From a bacterium (lineage in GTDB: Bacteria; Bdellovibrionota_G; JALEGL01): DNA of 64,000 nucleotides. Made by a program: the position numbers and the translations under genes. Below the pieces are notes generated by a model, which saw nothing but the letters and a program-made list of their open reading frames with translations, did not search any database and was not told the origin of the DNA. Location of the stretch: contig JALEGL010000006.1 of the NCBI GenBank assembly GCA_022763185.1, forward strand, positions 62,001 to 126,000, given 5' to 3'. Numbering within the stretch: the stretch's first letter is position 1; each line of letters begins with the position of its first letter. Positions 36,447 to 45,384 of this stretch are shown here, piece by piece.

Positions 36447-36468
36447 CTTAACAAAATCTTAACAAAAA
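36447..36468 (+). promoter_or_regulatory. Tandem 11-bp repeats upstream of pstS, candidate Pho box
   Basis: TCTTAACAAAA occurs twice in direct, head-to-tail contact (36447-36457 and 36458-36468). Direct repeats with an 11-bp period are the known layout of PhoB binding sites. The site is 53 bases before the pstS start and 92 bases before the start of the divergent 33110-36355 gene. The possible -10 TATGAA at 36493 is consistent with an activator replacing the -35. Confidence 0.6.
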
Positions 36469-36521
36469 TTTGCTAGTGGGGGCGATAGTCGCTATGAATA
36501 GGGCACTTTTTTGGAGGAAGT

Positions 36522-37568
36522 ATGTTAAATAATATCAAAGGTTTAGTTTTTAATTCAATACTTGTAGTGTTTGCAATGCTTTATTCTGGATGTGATCAAA
36601 GCGGAAAAAGTCATGATCAAACGCATGCGCATACCAATGAGCAGAGTCATGCTCATGAACAACTGGAAGGCAATGTTAAAGTAGATGGTTCCAGTACCGT
36701 TTTCCCGATTACCGAAGCCATGGCTGAAGAGTTTGGTAAAGAAAACCCCAGAGTTAGAGTGACTGTGGGTTTATCCGGTACCGGTGGGGGAATGAAAAAA
36801 TTTGTTGAAGGCGTGATTGATATCACAGGTGCTTCTCGTCCTATCAAAGCTTCTGAGATAAAAATGGCTGCGGAAAAAAACCGTGAGTTTGTTGAGTTGC
36901 CGGTGGCCTATGATGGTATTGCTGTTGTGGTCAGTCACAAAAATACTTTTGCCAAAGATTTAACGGTTGCCGAGCTTAAGTCGATTTGGCAGCCAAACAG
37001 CAGCATTAAATTATGGAGTGACATCCGTAAAGATTGGCCTAAACAAGAGATTAAATTGTATGGACCTGGAGTGGATTCAGGAACTTTTGATTACTTTACC
37101 AAAAGTATTGTGGGTAAGTCAGGCGCTACCCGTCCAGACTTTACTGCCAGTGAAGACGATAATGTATTGGTGCAAGGTGTGGCGGCAGACGAATATGCTC
37201 TAGGCTATTTTGGTTTTGCTTATTGGATGGAAAACAAAGATAAATTAAACCGTGTGGCCATTGACAATGGCAATGGACCAGTTTTACCCAGTGAAGAAAC
37301 CATTGAAAATGCCAGTTATGCGCCGCTATCCAGACCCATCTTTATTTATATCAGTAAAGATTCATTCACTAAAAAACCGGTAGATGCCTTTGTTAAGTTT
37401 TATATTGAAAACGCCAAAGAGTTGGTGGGGCAAGTGGGTTATGTGGCCTTTGGTGACGCTGTGTATGCAGCTATTTTAAAACGCTGGGAAAACAAAGTTC
37501 TGGGCTCCAGTTTTGCCGGTGACTCAAAAGGCAGCGTTTTAGAGCGGGTTCAATCACAAGGCCAATAA
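36522..37568 (+). CDS. pstS: Phosphate-binding lipoprotein PstS
   Basis: 348 residues. The signal ends in the lipobox LYSGC, so it is a membrane-anchored lipoprotein, not a free periplasmic protein. A His-rich linker (residues 28-50, several HxH) precedes the binding domain. Phosphate-site motifs are [44 protein letters not shown]. It captures phosphate for PstCAB. RBS is GGAGGAAGT. The tandem repeats upstream suggest PhoB control. Confidence 0.93.
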   Translation: MLNNIKGLVFNSILVVFAMLYSGCDQSGKSHDQTHAHTNEQSHAHEQLEGNVKVDGSSTVFPITEAMAEEFGKENPRVRVTVGLSGTGGGMKKFVEGVIDITGASRPIKASEIKMAAEKNREFVELPVAYDGIAVVVSHKNTFAKDLTVAELKSIWQPNSSIKLWSDIRKDWPKQEIKLYGPGVDSGTFDYFTKSIVGKSGATRPDFTASEDDNVLVQGVAADEYALGYFGFAYWMENKDKLNRVAIDNGNGPVLPSEETIENASYAPLSRPIFIYISKDSFTKKPVDAFVKFYIENAKELVGQVGYVAFGDAVYAAILKRWENKVLGSSFAGDSKGSVLERVQSQGQ

Positions 37569-37573
37569 AAACG

Positions 37574-38500
37574 GTGCCCGACAACAGCTCAAATAAAAAG
37601 CATTCATTTTCTGCAACTGCAGGAAAGAAAAGAACAGAAAAATTGGTTAAAATTTTTCTGTTTGTGTGCGCCTTTGTGTCTATTTTAACCACAGTTGGCA
37701 TTGTTTGGGTTTTGTTCAGTGAAAGTTTGCCTTTTTTTGGTAAAGTCAGTTTAAAAGAATTTTTCTTGGGAACACAATGGTATCCATTATTTGAACCCAA
37801 ACGTTATGGTATTTTGCCATTGATTGGGGGTACTTTGATGATTGCTGTTGGGGCGGCCATTGTAGCTTTGCCCATAGGAACGGGCAGTGCCATATATTTA
37901 AGTGAATATGCCAGCGCCAGACAAAGATCCATCCTCAAACCGTTTTTAGAAATTTTAGCTGGGATACCCACGGTGGTGTATGGTTATTTTGCCTTAACCG
38001 TGATTACTCCTTTTATCCAAAAAATATTTCCCAGCACCAATATTTTTAATGCTGCCAGTGGCGCCATAGTGGTTGGAATTATGATTATACCCATGATTGC
38101 TTCTTTATCCGATGATGCCATGCGCTCAGTGCCAGATAGTTTACGAAACGCAGCCTTTGCATTGGGAGGAACAAAGTTGGATGTATCGGCTAAAGTTGTA
38201 TTTCCTTCAGCCTTATCTGGGGTGGTGGCTTCTTATGTATTGGCTATTTCTAGAGCTATTGGTGAAACCATGGCCGTAACTCTGGCAGCAGGAGCGACAC
38301 CAAAGTTGACCATCAATCCTCTAGAAAGTATTCAAACCATGACAGCATATATTGTGCAGGTCAGTTTGGGAGATACGCCGGCAGGCAGTGTTTCCTATCA
38401 GACTGTTTTTGCGGTTGGTCTAACCCTATTTTTAATGACCTTTGTTATGAATATTTTGGCTCAGAAATTTTTGCATAAGTTTAGGGAGCAGTACGACTGA
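37574..38500 (+). CDS. pstC: Phosphate ABC transporter permease PstC
   Basis: 308 residues from a GTG start at 37574, 5 bases after pstS. Six membrane helices are seen, plus the ABC permease coupling loop FALGGTKLDVSAKVVFPSALSG and RAIGETMAVTLAAG. KEFFLGTQWYP near residue 58 is PstC-typical. It pairs with PstA to form the inner-membrane channel. The stop codon overlaps the pstA start (TGATG). Confidence 0.93.
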   Translation: MPDNSSNKKHSFSATAGKKRTEKLVKIFLFVCAFVSILTTVGIVWVLFSESLPFFGKVSLKEFFLGTQWYPLFEPKRYGILPLIGGTLMIAVGAAIVALPIGTGSAIYLSEYASARQRSILKPFLEILAGIPTVVYGYFALTVITPFIQKIFPSTNIFNAASGAIVVGIMIIPMIASLSDDAMRSVPDSLRNAAFALGGTKLDVSAKVVFPSALSGVVASYVLAISRAIGETMAVTLAAGATPKLTINPLESIQTMTAYIVQVSLGDTPAGSVSYQTVFAVGLTLFLMTFVMNILAQKFLHKFREQYD

Positions 38501-39384
38501 TGGCTAAAAGTAAACGACAAGCCATGCAGTTTTCTAAAAGTATGGCATCACGACAATTGCAGGGAAAAGTGTTTCAGTATGTTTGTTTGGGCTGTGTTTG
38601 TGTTGGGATTGTTTTGTTGGCTATTCTTTTGTTTAGCGTTGCCATGCAAGGCTGGTCTTATATCAGCACTGACTTTTTCACAAACTTTCCATCTCGCTTT
38701 GCAAAAAAGGCGGGCATTAAATCAGCACTGTATGGCAGTTTATGGTTGATTGTTTTAACCAGCTTAATTTCTGTACCTGTGGGTGTGGCATCCAGTATTT
38801 ATTTGGAAGAGTTTGCTAAAAAAAATAAATTTACAGATTTTATTCGTCTTAATATTGCCAATTTGGCCGGGGTCCCCTCTATTGTTTATGGTATGTTGGG
38901 CTTGGTTATTTTTGTCCGTTGGTTTGGCTTGCAAAGAAGCGTAATTTCTGGAGCGCTTACCATGTCCTTGCTTATTTTACCCACCATTATCATTGCCTCG
39001 TCTGAAGCCTTAAAAGCTGTTCCCAATTCCATACGTTACGCTGCCTTGGCACTGGGTTCTACCCGTTGGCAAATGGTCCGAGATCATATTTTACCGGCCA
39101 GTATACCAGGAATTATGACAGGAACTATTTTGGGTTTATCTAGAGCCGTGGGCGAAACAGCGCCTTTGATCATGATTGGTGCCTTAACTTACGTTGCCTT
39201 TGTTCCTAAGAGTATCCATGACCCGTTTTCAGTGTTACCCATTCAAATTTTTAACTGGGCCTCTCGACCACAAATGGAGTTTCATTATCTTGCCGCAGCA
39301 GGAATCATTGTGTTATTGGTATTTTTATTAACCATGAATGCTTTAGCCATATGGATCAGGCATAAATTTGAAAAACGTAAGTAG
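38500..39384 (+). CDS. pstA: Phosphate ABC transporter permease PstA
   Basis: 294 residues, six membrane helices. The coupling loop is [23 protein letters not shown], followed by [15 protein letters not shown], which is PstA-specific. It begins within the pstC stop codon, so expression is coupled. It forms the phosphate channel with PstC and is driven by PstB. Confidence 0.93.
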   Translation: MAKSKRQAMQFSKSMASRQLQGKVFQYVCLGCVCVGIVLLAILLFSVAMQGWSYISTDFFTNFPSRFAKKAGIKSALYGSLWLIVLTSLISVPVGVASSIYLEEFAKKNKFTDFIRLNIANLAGVPSIVYGMLGLVIFVRWFGLQRSVISGALTMSLLILPTIIIASSEALKAVPNSIRYAALALGSTRWQMVRDHILPASIPGIMTGTILGLSRAVGETAPLIMIGALTYVAFVPKSIHDPFSVLPIQIFNWASRPQMEFHYLAAAGIIVLLVFLLTMNALAIWIRHKFEKRK

Positions 39385-39392
39385 ATAGAACA

Positions 39393-40157
39393 ATGGAAGA
39401 TAACAAAAAACAACATATTATTAAAATCAAAGACCTTTCCATCTATTATGGCGACTTTAAAGCCGTCAATCAAATTGACTTGGGGATTGATGAGCATAGT
39501 GTCACCGCTATTATTGGTCCCAGTGGCTGTGGAAAAAGTACCTTGTTGCGCTCCTTGAATCGTATGAATGACTTTATTTCATCGGTGCGTTGTGAGGGAG
39601 ATGTTCAATTTCAAGAGGAGTCTATTTTTTCAAATACGGTAGACGTGGTTGATTTGAGAAGAAAAATAGGGATGGTCTTTCAAAAACCCAATCCCTTTCC
39701 AAAATCCATTTATAAAAATGTTGCTTGGGGACCTTCAGTCAACGGTTACAAAGGTAATTTAGATCAATGTGTTGAAAGAGCGTTAAAACGAGCAGCCCTG
39801 TGGGATGAGGTTAAAGACAAGCTGGATCAAGATGGCTTGTCATTGTCTGGTGGTCAGCAACAACGTTTGTGTATTGCAAGAGCTTTAGCCATGGAGCCGG
39901 AAGTTATTTTAATGGATGAACCTTGTTCAGCGTTGGATCCCATTTCTACCAGTCGGGTTGAAGATTTGTTGATAGAATTAAAGCAAGACTATACCATTGT
40001 TATCGTGACCCACAGCATGCAACAGGCAGCTCGGGTATCGGATAAAACAGCCTTTATGTATCAGGGGGACTTGGTAGAGTATGGAGAAACCAAAAAAATC
40101 TTTACCCGTCCTGATAAAAAACAAACAGAAGATTATGTGACAGGAAAGTTTGGGTAG
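39393..40157 (+). CDS. pstB: Phosphate ABC transporter ATPase PstB
   Basis: 254 residues. Walker [10 protein letters not shown], the PstB-specific [11 protein letters not shown] loop VFQKPNPFP, signature LSGGQQQR, Walker [14 protein letters not shown] and the H-loop VTHSM are all intact. It powers PstCA and, with PhoU, relays phosphate status to PhoR. It lies 8 bases after pstA and 3 bases before phoU. Confidence 0.95.
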   Translation: MEDNKKQHIIKIKDLSIYYGDFKAVNQIDLGIDEHSVTAIIGPSGCGKSTLLRSLNRMNDFISSVRCEGDVQFQEESIFSNTVDVVDLRRKIGMVFQKPNPFPKSIYKNVAWGPSVNGYKGNLDQCVERALKRAALWDEVKDKLDQDGLSLSGGQQQRLCIARALAMEPEVILMDEPCSALDPISTSRVEDLLIELKQDYTIVIVTHSMQQAARVSDKTAFMYQGDLVEYGETKKIFTRPDKKQTEDYVTGKFG

Positions 40158-40160
40158 ACC

Positions 40161-40832
40161 ATGCAAAGACATTTACACAGAGAATTAGACAACATTAAAA
40201 AAGACCTTTTATTTGTAGGGTCTTTGGTTAAAGACAGCGTTGAAAAAGCCATTGTTGCTTTTAATGAAAGCAACACCGAGCTTGCTGATGAAGTCATTGC
40301 CCAAGATAAAAAAATTGACGCACGAGAAGTAGAAATAGAAGAAGAGTGCTTAAAGCTTTTAGCCTTACACCAGCCAGTAGCTGAAGATTTGCGTTTTATT
40401 ACAGCAGTGATGAAAATTAACAATGCGCTTGAAAGTATGGGTGATAGCGCAACCAGTATTTCCAGACGATGTTTGCATTATGCTAAGCGTGCACCAATTG
40501 CCATTCCAGATGAATTGAGTCAAATGTCAGAGAAGACAGTCAACATGATTGAACAAACCCTAAAGGCGTTCTTTCAAAAAGACGATGTTTTGGCTAAAGA
40601 AGTTATTAAATTAGATGATGATGTCGATGACTTGCAAGCAGATATTTTGTCCAAGCTTAAAAATATCATGAAAAATGATGCCAATCATATTTCTGTGGCT
40701 CTAGATGTCTTTACCATCACGAGACGTTTAGAAGGTATTGCTGACTTAGCAACCAACATTTGTGAGGATATCATTTACATGGTCAAAGGTGAGATTGTTA
40801 GACATCAGCGCAAAGAGATTGAGTCTGAGTAA
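40161..40832 (+). CDS. phoU: Phosphate regulator PhoU
   Basis: 223 residues, all helical, with two PhoU repeats. Each carries the acidic metal-binding pattern: IAQDKKIDAREVEIEEECL in the first and VIKLDDDVDDLQADIL in the second. It represses PhoR signalling when phosphate is plentiful and limits Pst activity. It is the last pst gene; the next gene starts 9 bases later and may be in the same transcript. Confidence 0.93.
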   Translation: MQRHLHRELDNIKKDLLFVGSLVKDSVEKAIVAFNESNTELADEVIAQDKKIDAREVEIEEECLKLLALHQPVAEDLRFITAVMKINNALESMGDSATSISRRCLHYAKRAPIAIPDELSQMSEKTVNMIEQTLKAFFQKDDVLAKEVIKLDDDVDDLQADILSKLKNIMKNDANHISVALDVFTITRRLEGIADLATNICEDIIYMVKGEIVRHQRKEIESE

Positions 40833-40841
40833 GCTCTTGTC

Positions 40842-41384
40842 ATGGCCAATGTTCTAGTTATCAAAGCAAGTTTAAACCCCAACAGTAAAAGTGCACGTTT
40901 TGCAGATATTGCCGTGGATAGTTTAAAGGAATTAAACGGTCAGCATCACTTTGAACTTTTGGATTTAAAGCAAGTTAATTTACCCTTATGTGATGGAGGA
41001 CAATGTTTTACGGCTCCAGAATTAGCAGACTATCAGGAACTTCTTAAAAAAATGGATGGTGTGTTTATTGCGGCCCCCATTTATAATTACGATGTCAATG
41101 CAGCATTGAAAAACTTTATTGAACTGACCGGTCAAGCCTGGAAAGAAAAAGTTTTAGCCATGGCTTTTCATGCTGGCGGTGAGCGTAGCTACATGTCTGC
41201 CATGTCATTTATGAACAGCATGATGTTGGATTTTCGCTGCTTGATCGTTCCCAATTTTGTTTATGCTTCAGATTACTTTATTCAAAGTGAAGAAGGTCAA
41301 AAACAAATAGAGATACGTATGCAAAGTATTATGAAGAAATTTGTCAGTTTGTGTGAGTGGAAGCAGAGTTTTGAAAAACAATAG
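40842..41384 (+). CDS. NADPH-dependent FMN reductase / flavodoxin-fold oxidoreductase
   Basis: 180 residues. The FMN-binding start VLVIKASLNPNSKSARFAD (phosphate loop) and AAPIYNYDVNAALKNFIEL (flavin ring region) are typical of NADPH-dependent FMN/quinone/azo reductases. It acts in the cytoplasm, using NAD(P)H to reduce flavin or quinone-like acceptors. It is 9 bases downstream of phoU, so it could be phosphate-regulated by read-through; no functional link is known. Confidence 0.8.
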   Translation: MANVLVIKASLNPNSKSARFADIAVDSLKELNGQHHFELLDLKQVNLPLCDGGQCFTAPELADYQELLKKMDGVFIAAPIYNYDVNAALKNFIELTGQAWKEKVLAMAFHAGGERSYMSAMSFMNSMMLDFRCLIVPNFVYASDYFIQSEEGQKQIEIRMQSIMKKFVSLCEWKQSFEKQ

Positions 41385-41408
41385 GTGCATGAAAAATACA
41401 CCTATTGT
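41370..41408 (-). terminator. Intrinsic terminator of hsp20 (also overlaps the stop of the FMN reductase gene)
   Basis: ACAATAGGTG and CACCTATTGT form a perfect 10-bp stem with an 11-base loop (41378-41408). On the minus strand it is followed by TTTTTCAAAA, so it ends hsp20 transcription. On the plus strand there is no T run. Confidence 0.75.
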
Positions 41409-41437
41409 CTAGCAAACAAGATCATCAACATTTGATC

Positions 41438-41869
41438 TTAGCTGATGGGTATGACCTTACTATGTTCTTTTTCTGCCTTTTCAATAACAATGTTCAGTTG
41501 TCCGTCTTTAAATTCAGCATTCACTTTGTTGCTATCACTAAGGTGAGGTAGTTTGAAGCTGCGCTGAAATTTTCCATAGCGTACTTCATTCATCACGGTA
41601 TTGCCTTTGGTTTGTTCTTTGCGTTCACCACTGATCATCAAGGTGCCGTCTTTCATTTCAATATTAATATCCTCTTTTTTTACACCCGGTAAATCCATAT
41701 GAATGGTATAGGATTTATCCTGTTCAGAAATAGAGCTGCTAGGACTCAAAAAATCTGAAAAGTTTTTTTCTAGACCTCTAAAGCTAGAGGGTGAAAAAAA
41801 GTTGTCAAAAAAGCCATCAAAATGTGAAGGCAAGTTAAAAAAATCTCGGTTATATTTTTGTATGCTCAT
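41438..41869 (-). CDS. Small heat-shock protein, Hsp20/alpha-crystallin family
   Basis: 143 residues. The alpha-crystallin domain covers residues 45-135: MDLPGVKKEDINIEM, LMISGERKE, then RYGKFQRSFKLP and NAEFKDGQLNIVIEKAE. The N-terminal arm is Phe-rich and the tail has the short IPIS motif related to I-x-I. An ATP-independent holdase. AAAAAGGAG is the ribosome site. A TTGACA (plus-strand complement at 41941-41946) could belong to its promoter. Confidence 0.92.
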   Translation of the reverse strand: MSIQKYNRDFFNLPSHFDGFFDNFFSPSSFRGLEKNFSDFLSPSSSISEQDKSYTIHMDLPGVKKEDINIEMKDGTLMISGERKEQTKGNTVMNEVRYGKFQRSFKLPHLSDSNKVNAEFKDGQLNIVIEKAEKEHSKVIPIS

Positions 41870-41997
41870 GCTAAAGTCTCCTTTTTATAGGGTTTATACG
41901 AGTAAGCTTACATCAGAAAAGTTAGGACCAAGTTTGTAAATGTCAAGTTTTGATTTTGTATATTTTTTGTCAGAGAGGTTTGGATGTTGCAAGGTCT

Positions 41998-43731
41998 ATG
42001 ATAAATGACTTTTGTACCATGCTAACGCAGCTAGTAAAAAAAATTTTAGCCTATGATCAGATTGAGGCAACTTACTTAAAACATGAACATGCATTAAGTG
42101 CTAAAGAATTGTTAGAAAAAGTTTTATCTGATTGGAAAATCACTGTCAAAGAAGATCACAGCTCAAAAAGCGCATTGACCAATCTCAATAAAGTTTTAAT
42201 TGTTGCCAATCATCCATTTGGTGGGGTAGAGGGTATGATTTTAACCCGCCAGTTTCTACAAAAAAATACCCCTATAAAAGTTCTGGTCAATCCTATTTTA
42301 AAAGTATTTAAACCCCTAAGAGAAAACTTTTTATTTGTTGAACCCTATGATGATGCTGAATCAAAAAAGCTTAACATTCAAGCCACCAAACAAGCCATAG
42401 GTTGGTTGAAAAAAGGCAAAGTTTTAGCCATGTTTCCTGCAGGAGAAGTTTCAAGCTATCAAGCTAGAAAAAATTGTATTGTTGATCCGGTATGGAGTAA
42501 AAGCTGCGCAGCTTTTGTTGAAAAAACCCAATGTTCAGTTTTGCCTGTTTTTTTTCATGGGAACAACAGCCGATGGTTTCAAATTTTAGGCCTTTTACAT
42601 CCAAAAATCAGAACGCTTCTTTTGGGAAGAGAGTTGGTGAACAAACAAAAGCAATGCATTCACATGAGCTATGGTAATATTGTACATTTTAGCAAACTGC
42701 CAAAGCATTTGAGTAGAAATGAATTGTCAGATTATTTTAGGTTTCTTACTTACAGCATTGCCAAGCAAGGTGAAAAAATAAAGACCAATTCCAAGCAACA
42801 AAATATAGAGATTTCTCATGCGGCGGCAGCTCTACAAAACAATATCAATGCCTTACCAGAGGCAGCCCTGCTATTAAGATCAAAGAACTTTTCGGTTTAT
42901 GTGGCAGAGCATAAACAGATACCCATGCTTATGCATGAAATTGCCATACAAAGAGAGCGTTCGTTTAGAAATGTTGGTGAGGGAACCGGTAAAGCTATTG
43001 ATACGGATGCTTTTGACCAATACTACAAACACCTTTTTGTTTGGGATGAGGACGCAAAAAAAGTTGTTGGCGCCTATAGAATTGCTTTAAGTGATGAAAT
43101 TAAACAAAAAAATCAGAAGTTTTATTCACAAACTTTATTTGGTTTTGATGAACGTTTTATCGAAGAGATAGAACCAGCAATTGAAATGGGACGATCATTC
43201 GTAAGTTTAGAGTATCAAAAAAGTTTTACACCATTGTTTCTCTTGTGGAAGGGGATAGGTCAGTTTGTAGTTAGAAACCCAAAATATACCAAGCTTTTTG
43301 GGCCAGTGAGTATTAGTGGGGAATTTTCTTCACTCACTAAAACAGTGATTAAAGAGTATCTTTTACGGCACTATGGAGCGGGTAAATTAAAAAAGCATGT
43401 TCGTGTCAAAGTTCCTTTTAATGGTGAAAATTTGTACGACTATACTGCAGAATCCATGGCAAAGTTTTTTAACAGTTTAGCAGACATTTCTAATTATATT
43501 GATTATCAAGAAAAAGAATTTGCAGGCATACCTGTACTGATAAAACATTACATTAAATTGGGTGCTAAGTTTATAGATTTTAATGTTGATCCTGAGTTTA
43601 ATAATGCTTTGGATGCTTTGATTTTAGTTGATTTAAAGCAAACAGAAGAAAAAAGCTTAAAAAACTATATGGGTGAAGAGGGCTATGAAATTTTTAGAAA
43701 GCACCAAGATTTAAATAAAAATCAGAGCTAA
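41998..43731 (+). CDS. Fused acyltransferase: PlsC-like domain plus OlsB-like GNAT domain (OlsF-type)
   Basis: About 577 residues from the ATG at 41998; no start has an ideal ribosome site, so the N-terminus is uncertain. The N-terminal half is a lysophospholipid-acyltransferase-like domain: NHPFGGVEG (NHxxxxD-like, Asp replaced by Glu) and MFPAGEVSS. The C-terminal half resembles OlsB-type N-acyltransferases: VVGAYRIALSDE, FDERFIEEIEPAIEMGRSFV and LFGPVSIS. Bifunctional OlsF enzymes with two such domains make ornithine lipids by N- then O-acylation. A phosphate-free membrane lipid would fit its position near the pst operon. COG3176 'hemolysin-like' proteins without proven product are the alternative. 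Confidence 0.7.
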   Translation: MINDFCTMLTQLVKKILAYDQIEATYLKHEHALSAKELLEKVLSDWKITVKEDHSSKSALTNLNKVLIVANHPFGGVEGMILTRQFLQKNTPIKVLVNPILKVFKPLRENFLFVEPYDDAESKKLNIQATKQAIGWLKKGKVLAMFPAGEVSSYQARKNCIVDPVWSKSCAAFVEKTQCSVLPVFFHGNNSRWFQILGLLHPKIRTLLLGRELVNKQKQCIHMSYGNIVHFSKLPKHLSRNELSDYFRFLTYSIAKQGEKIKTNSKQQNIEISHAAAALQNNINALPEAALLLRSKNFSVYVAEHKQIPMLMHEIAIQRERSFRNVGEGTGKAIDTDAFDQYYKHLFVWDEDAKKVVGAYRIALSDEIKQKNQKFYSQTLFGFDERFIEEIEPAIEMGRSFVSLEYQKSFTPLFLLWKGIGQFVVRNPKYTKLFGPVSISGEFSSLTKTVIKEYLLRHYGAGKLKKHVRVKVPFNGENLYDYTAESMAKFFNSLADISNYIDYQEKEFAGIPVLIKHYIKLGAKFIDFNVDPEFNNALDALILVDLKQTEEKSLKNYMGEEGYEIFRKHQDLNKNQS

Positions 43732-43766
43732 CTTAATTTTAGATAAAATTTTGAGTTTGATAGACC

Positions 43767-44012
43767 TTAAGCTTTATAATGTGTTCCTGGTGGTAATTGT
43801 GAGGCAAACGGAACAACTGCATTGTTATCTATAATACAATCATCTGCAATTGTGCAGGCATCTTCAACGACAACCCCTTCGCCTATGGCAACATTTTTTC
43901 CAATGAAGACTTTATGACCAATACGACTATGGTCACCAATATTGGCTTGGATAATGGTACAGTGCGAACCTATGGTCACACTTTTGCCTAAAGTGACTTT
44001 TTTTTCCTGCAT
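43767..44012 (-). CDS. Short left-handed beta-helix (hexapeptide repeat) protein
   Basis: 81 residues made almost wholly of hexapeptide repeats: GKSVTIGSHCTIIQANIGDHSRIGH and so on, about three to four coils, with FIGKNVAIGEGVVVEDACTI. Family acyltransferases and gamma carbonic anhydrases have many more coils plus a C-terminal helix. The end NNAVVPFASQLPPGTHYK resembles the end of the dynactin p25/gamma-CA-like group. It lacks a complete active site, so it may be a minimal helix or a remnant. No strong ribosome site. It lies between the acyltransferase and acpS genes. Confidence 0.55.
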   Translation of the reverse strand: MQEKKVTLGKSVTIGSHCTIIQANIGDHSRIGHKVFIGKNVAIGEGVVVEDACTIADDCIIDNNAVVPFASQLPPGTHYKA

Positions 44013-44100
44013 GGAAATTGTCTTAATGTATTTTTATACAATTGTAAAAGAGAGTTTGAGCAAATTTCACATTCATAGGGAATGTGATATAAACTTTGGC

Positions 44101-44499
44101 TTGAGCATTATTGGAATAGGCATTGATATTGAAAATATTGAGCGGTTTAAGACTCATGTTGAACAAGGTCATCAAAGTTTTTTTGAGCGTTTGTTTTCAA
44201 ATGCTGAGATTGAATATTGTATGACAAAAAAATGTCCTGAGCAGCATTTTGCAGCAAGATTTTGCGCCAAGGAAGCTTTTGTTAAAGCCAGTTTTGGTCA
44301 GGAGAAATTTAAAATTACGGATGTTCAAGTACTTAAAAAAGAGGGCAAACCTTATATTGAAATGTGGCAAAAAAAATCCAAAGGTAAAGCCTTGCATCAG
44401 TTTTTTCAATCCCACACAGTGTTGCTTTCATTAAGTCACACCCAAGCGTATGCTTGTGCCCAGGTTATAATACAAAAAAATAAACATGAACAAGGATAA
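44101..44499 (+). CDS. acpS: Holo-[acyl-carrier-protein] synthase
   Basis: About 132 residues if it starts at the TTG at 44101, giving LSIIGIGIDIENIERF, the usual AcpS N-terminus; longer in-frame starts (44011, 44026) would extend into the region opposite the hexapeptide gene and are not conserved. Motifs: GIGIDIENI (Asp, metal) and RFCAKEAFVKA (Glu, Lys). LSHTQAYACA is the C-terminal strand. It transfers 4'-phosphopantetheine from CoA to ACP. It is directly followed by yicC (4 bases). Confidence 0.85.
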   Translation: MSIIGIGIDIENIERFKTHVEQGHQSFFERLFSNAEIEYCMTKKCPEQHFAARFCAKEAFVKASFGQEKFKITDVQVLKKEGKPYIEMWQKKSKGKALHQFFQSHTVLLSLSHTQAYACAQVIIQKNKHEQG

Positions 44500-44502
44500 A
44501 CA

Positions 44503-45384
44503 ATGCCCAACAGTATGACAGGATTTGGTAAGGCCAGCATAAGAGTCAAAAATTATGAATACACATGCGAAATAAGATCTGTCAATAGTCGCTACCGAGA
44601 TGTAAAATGTACATGTCCTAAAGATATGGTAGCGCTTGAACATAAAGTAGAAAAAATGATTCAGAACTATTTTTCAAGGGGAAAGTTTAGTGTTGTGTTG
44701 CAAAGAAACAGTTTATCAAGACAGAAAAAAATCAGTTTTGAAGAAAAAAGTATCATTGCGCATTGGAAAACCTTAGATGGGATAAGAAAAAAAATGGGTC
44801 TAAAAGAACCTTTAAACATGGAAGCTTTGATTCATATTGATCGAGGTATTTTTGTTAATAAAAAACCTCTAAAAAAAGATATTTATCAAATAGAAAAAAA
44901 TTACTTAAAAGTCATGCAAAAAGGGCTAGATAACCTTAAAGAATCTCGTAAAAGAGAGGGTAAAGGTATAGAAAAAGTCATGCTTAAGCTGCAAAACAAT
45001 GTAAACAAGTATGTTAAAAAAATTGAACAAGAGTTTAAGCGTTTTCAAAAAGGCTTAAGCAAAAAAATAAAAGTTAAACTGGCACAGTTACCTAAAGATT
45101 ATGTCCAGGATAATAAAAAGTATGAAAGTGACCTGGTTTCACTTAAAGATAAAACCGATATCACAGAAGAATTGGATCGTTTGAGCATTCATTTAAAACG
45201 GTTAAGAGTTTTGTTAACTACACAAGGTGTTGTTGGGCGTGAGATGGATTTTTTAATGCAAGAAATTAATCGTGAAATCAATACCATTGGCTCTAAATCA
45301 TCAGAGGTGAAAATCAGCAATCAAGTGATCATGTTAAAAACCGATATGGAAAAATTAAGGGAGCAAGCGCAAAACCTTGAGTAA
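44503..45384 (+). CDS. yicC: YicC family protein (endoribonuclease-like)
   Basis: 293 residues. The N-terminus MPNSMTGFGKASI is the YicC hallmark. The C-terminus has DITEELDRLSIHLKRLR and a GREMDFLMQEINREINTIGSKS end. YicC members have been reported as RNA endonucleases acting on small RNAs. Yicc, gmk and rpoZ are adjacent in many bacteria, as here. Its stop overlaps the TTG start of gmk by 8 bases. Confidence 0.92.
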   Translation: MPNSMTGFGKASIRVKNYEYTCEIRSVNSRYRDVKCTCPKDMVALEHKVEKMIQNYFSRGKFSVVLQRNSLSRQKKISFEEKSIIAHWKTLDGIRKKMGLKEPLNMEALIHIDRGIFVNKKPLKKDIYQIEKNYLKVMQKGLDNLKESRKREGKGIEKVMLKLQNNVNKYVKKIEQEFKRFQKGLSKKIKVKLAQLPKDYVQDNKKYESDLVSLKDKTDITEELDRLSIHLKRLRVLLTTQGVVGREMDFLMQEINREINTIGSKSSEVKISNQVIMLKTDMEKLREQAQNLE

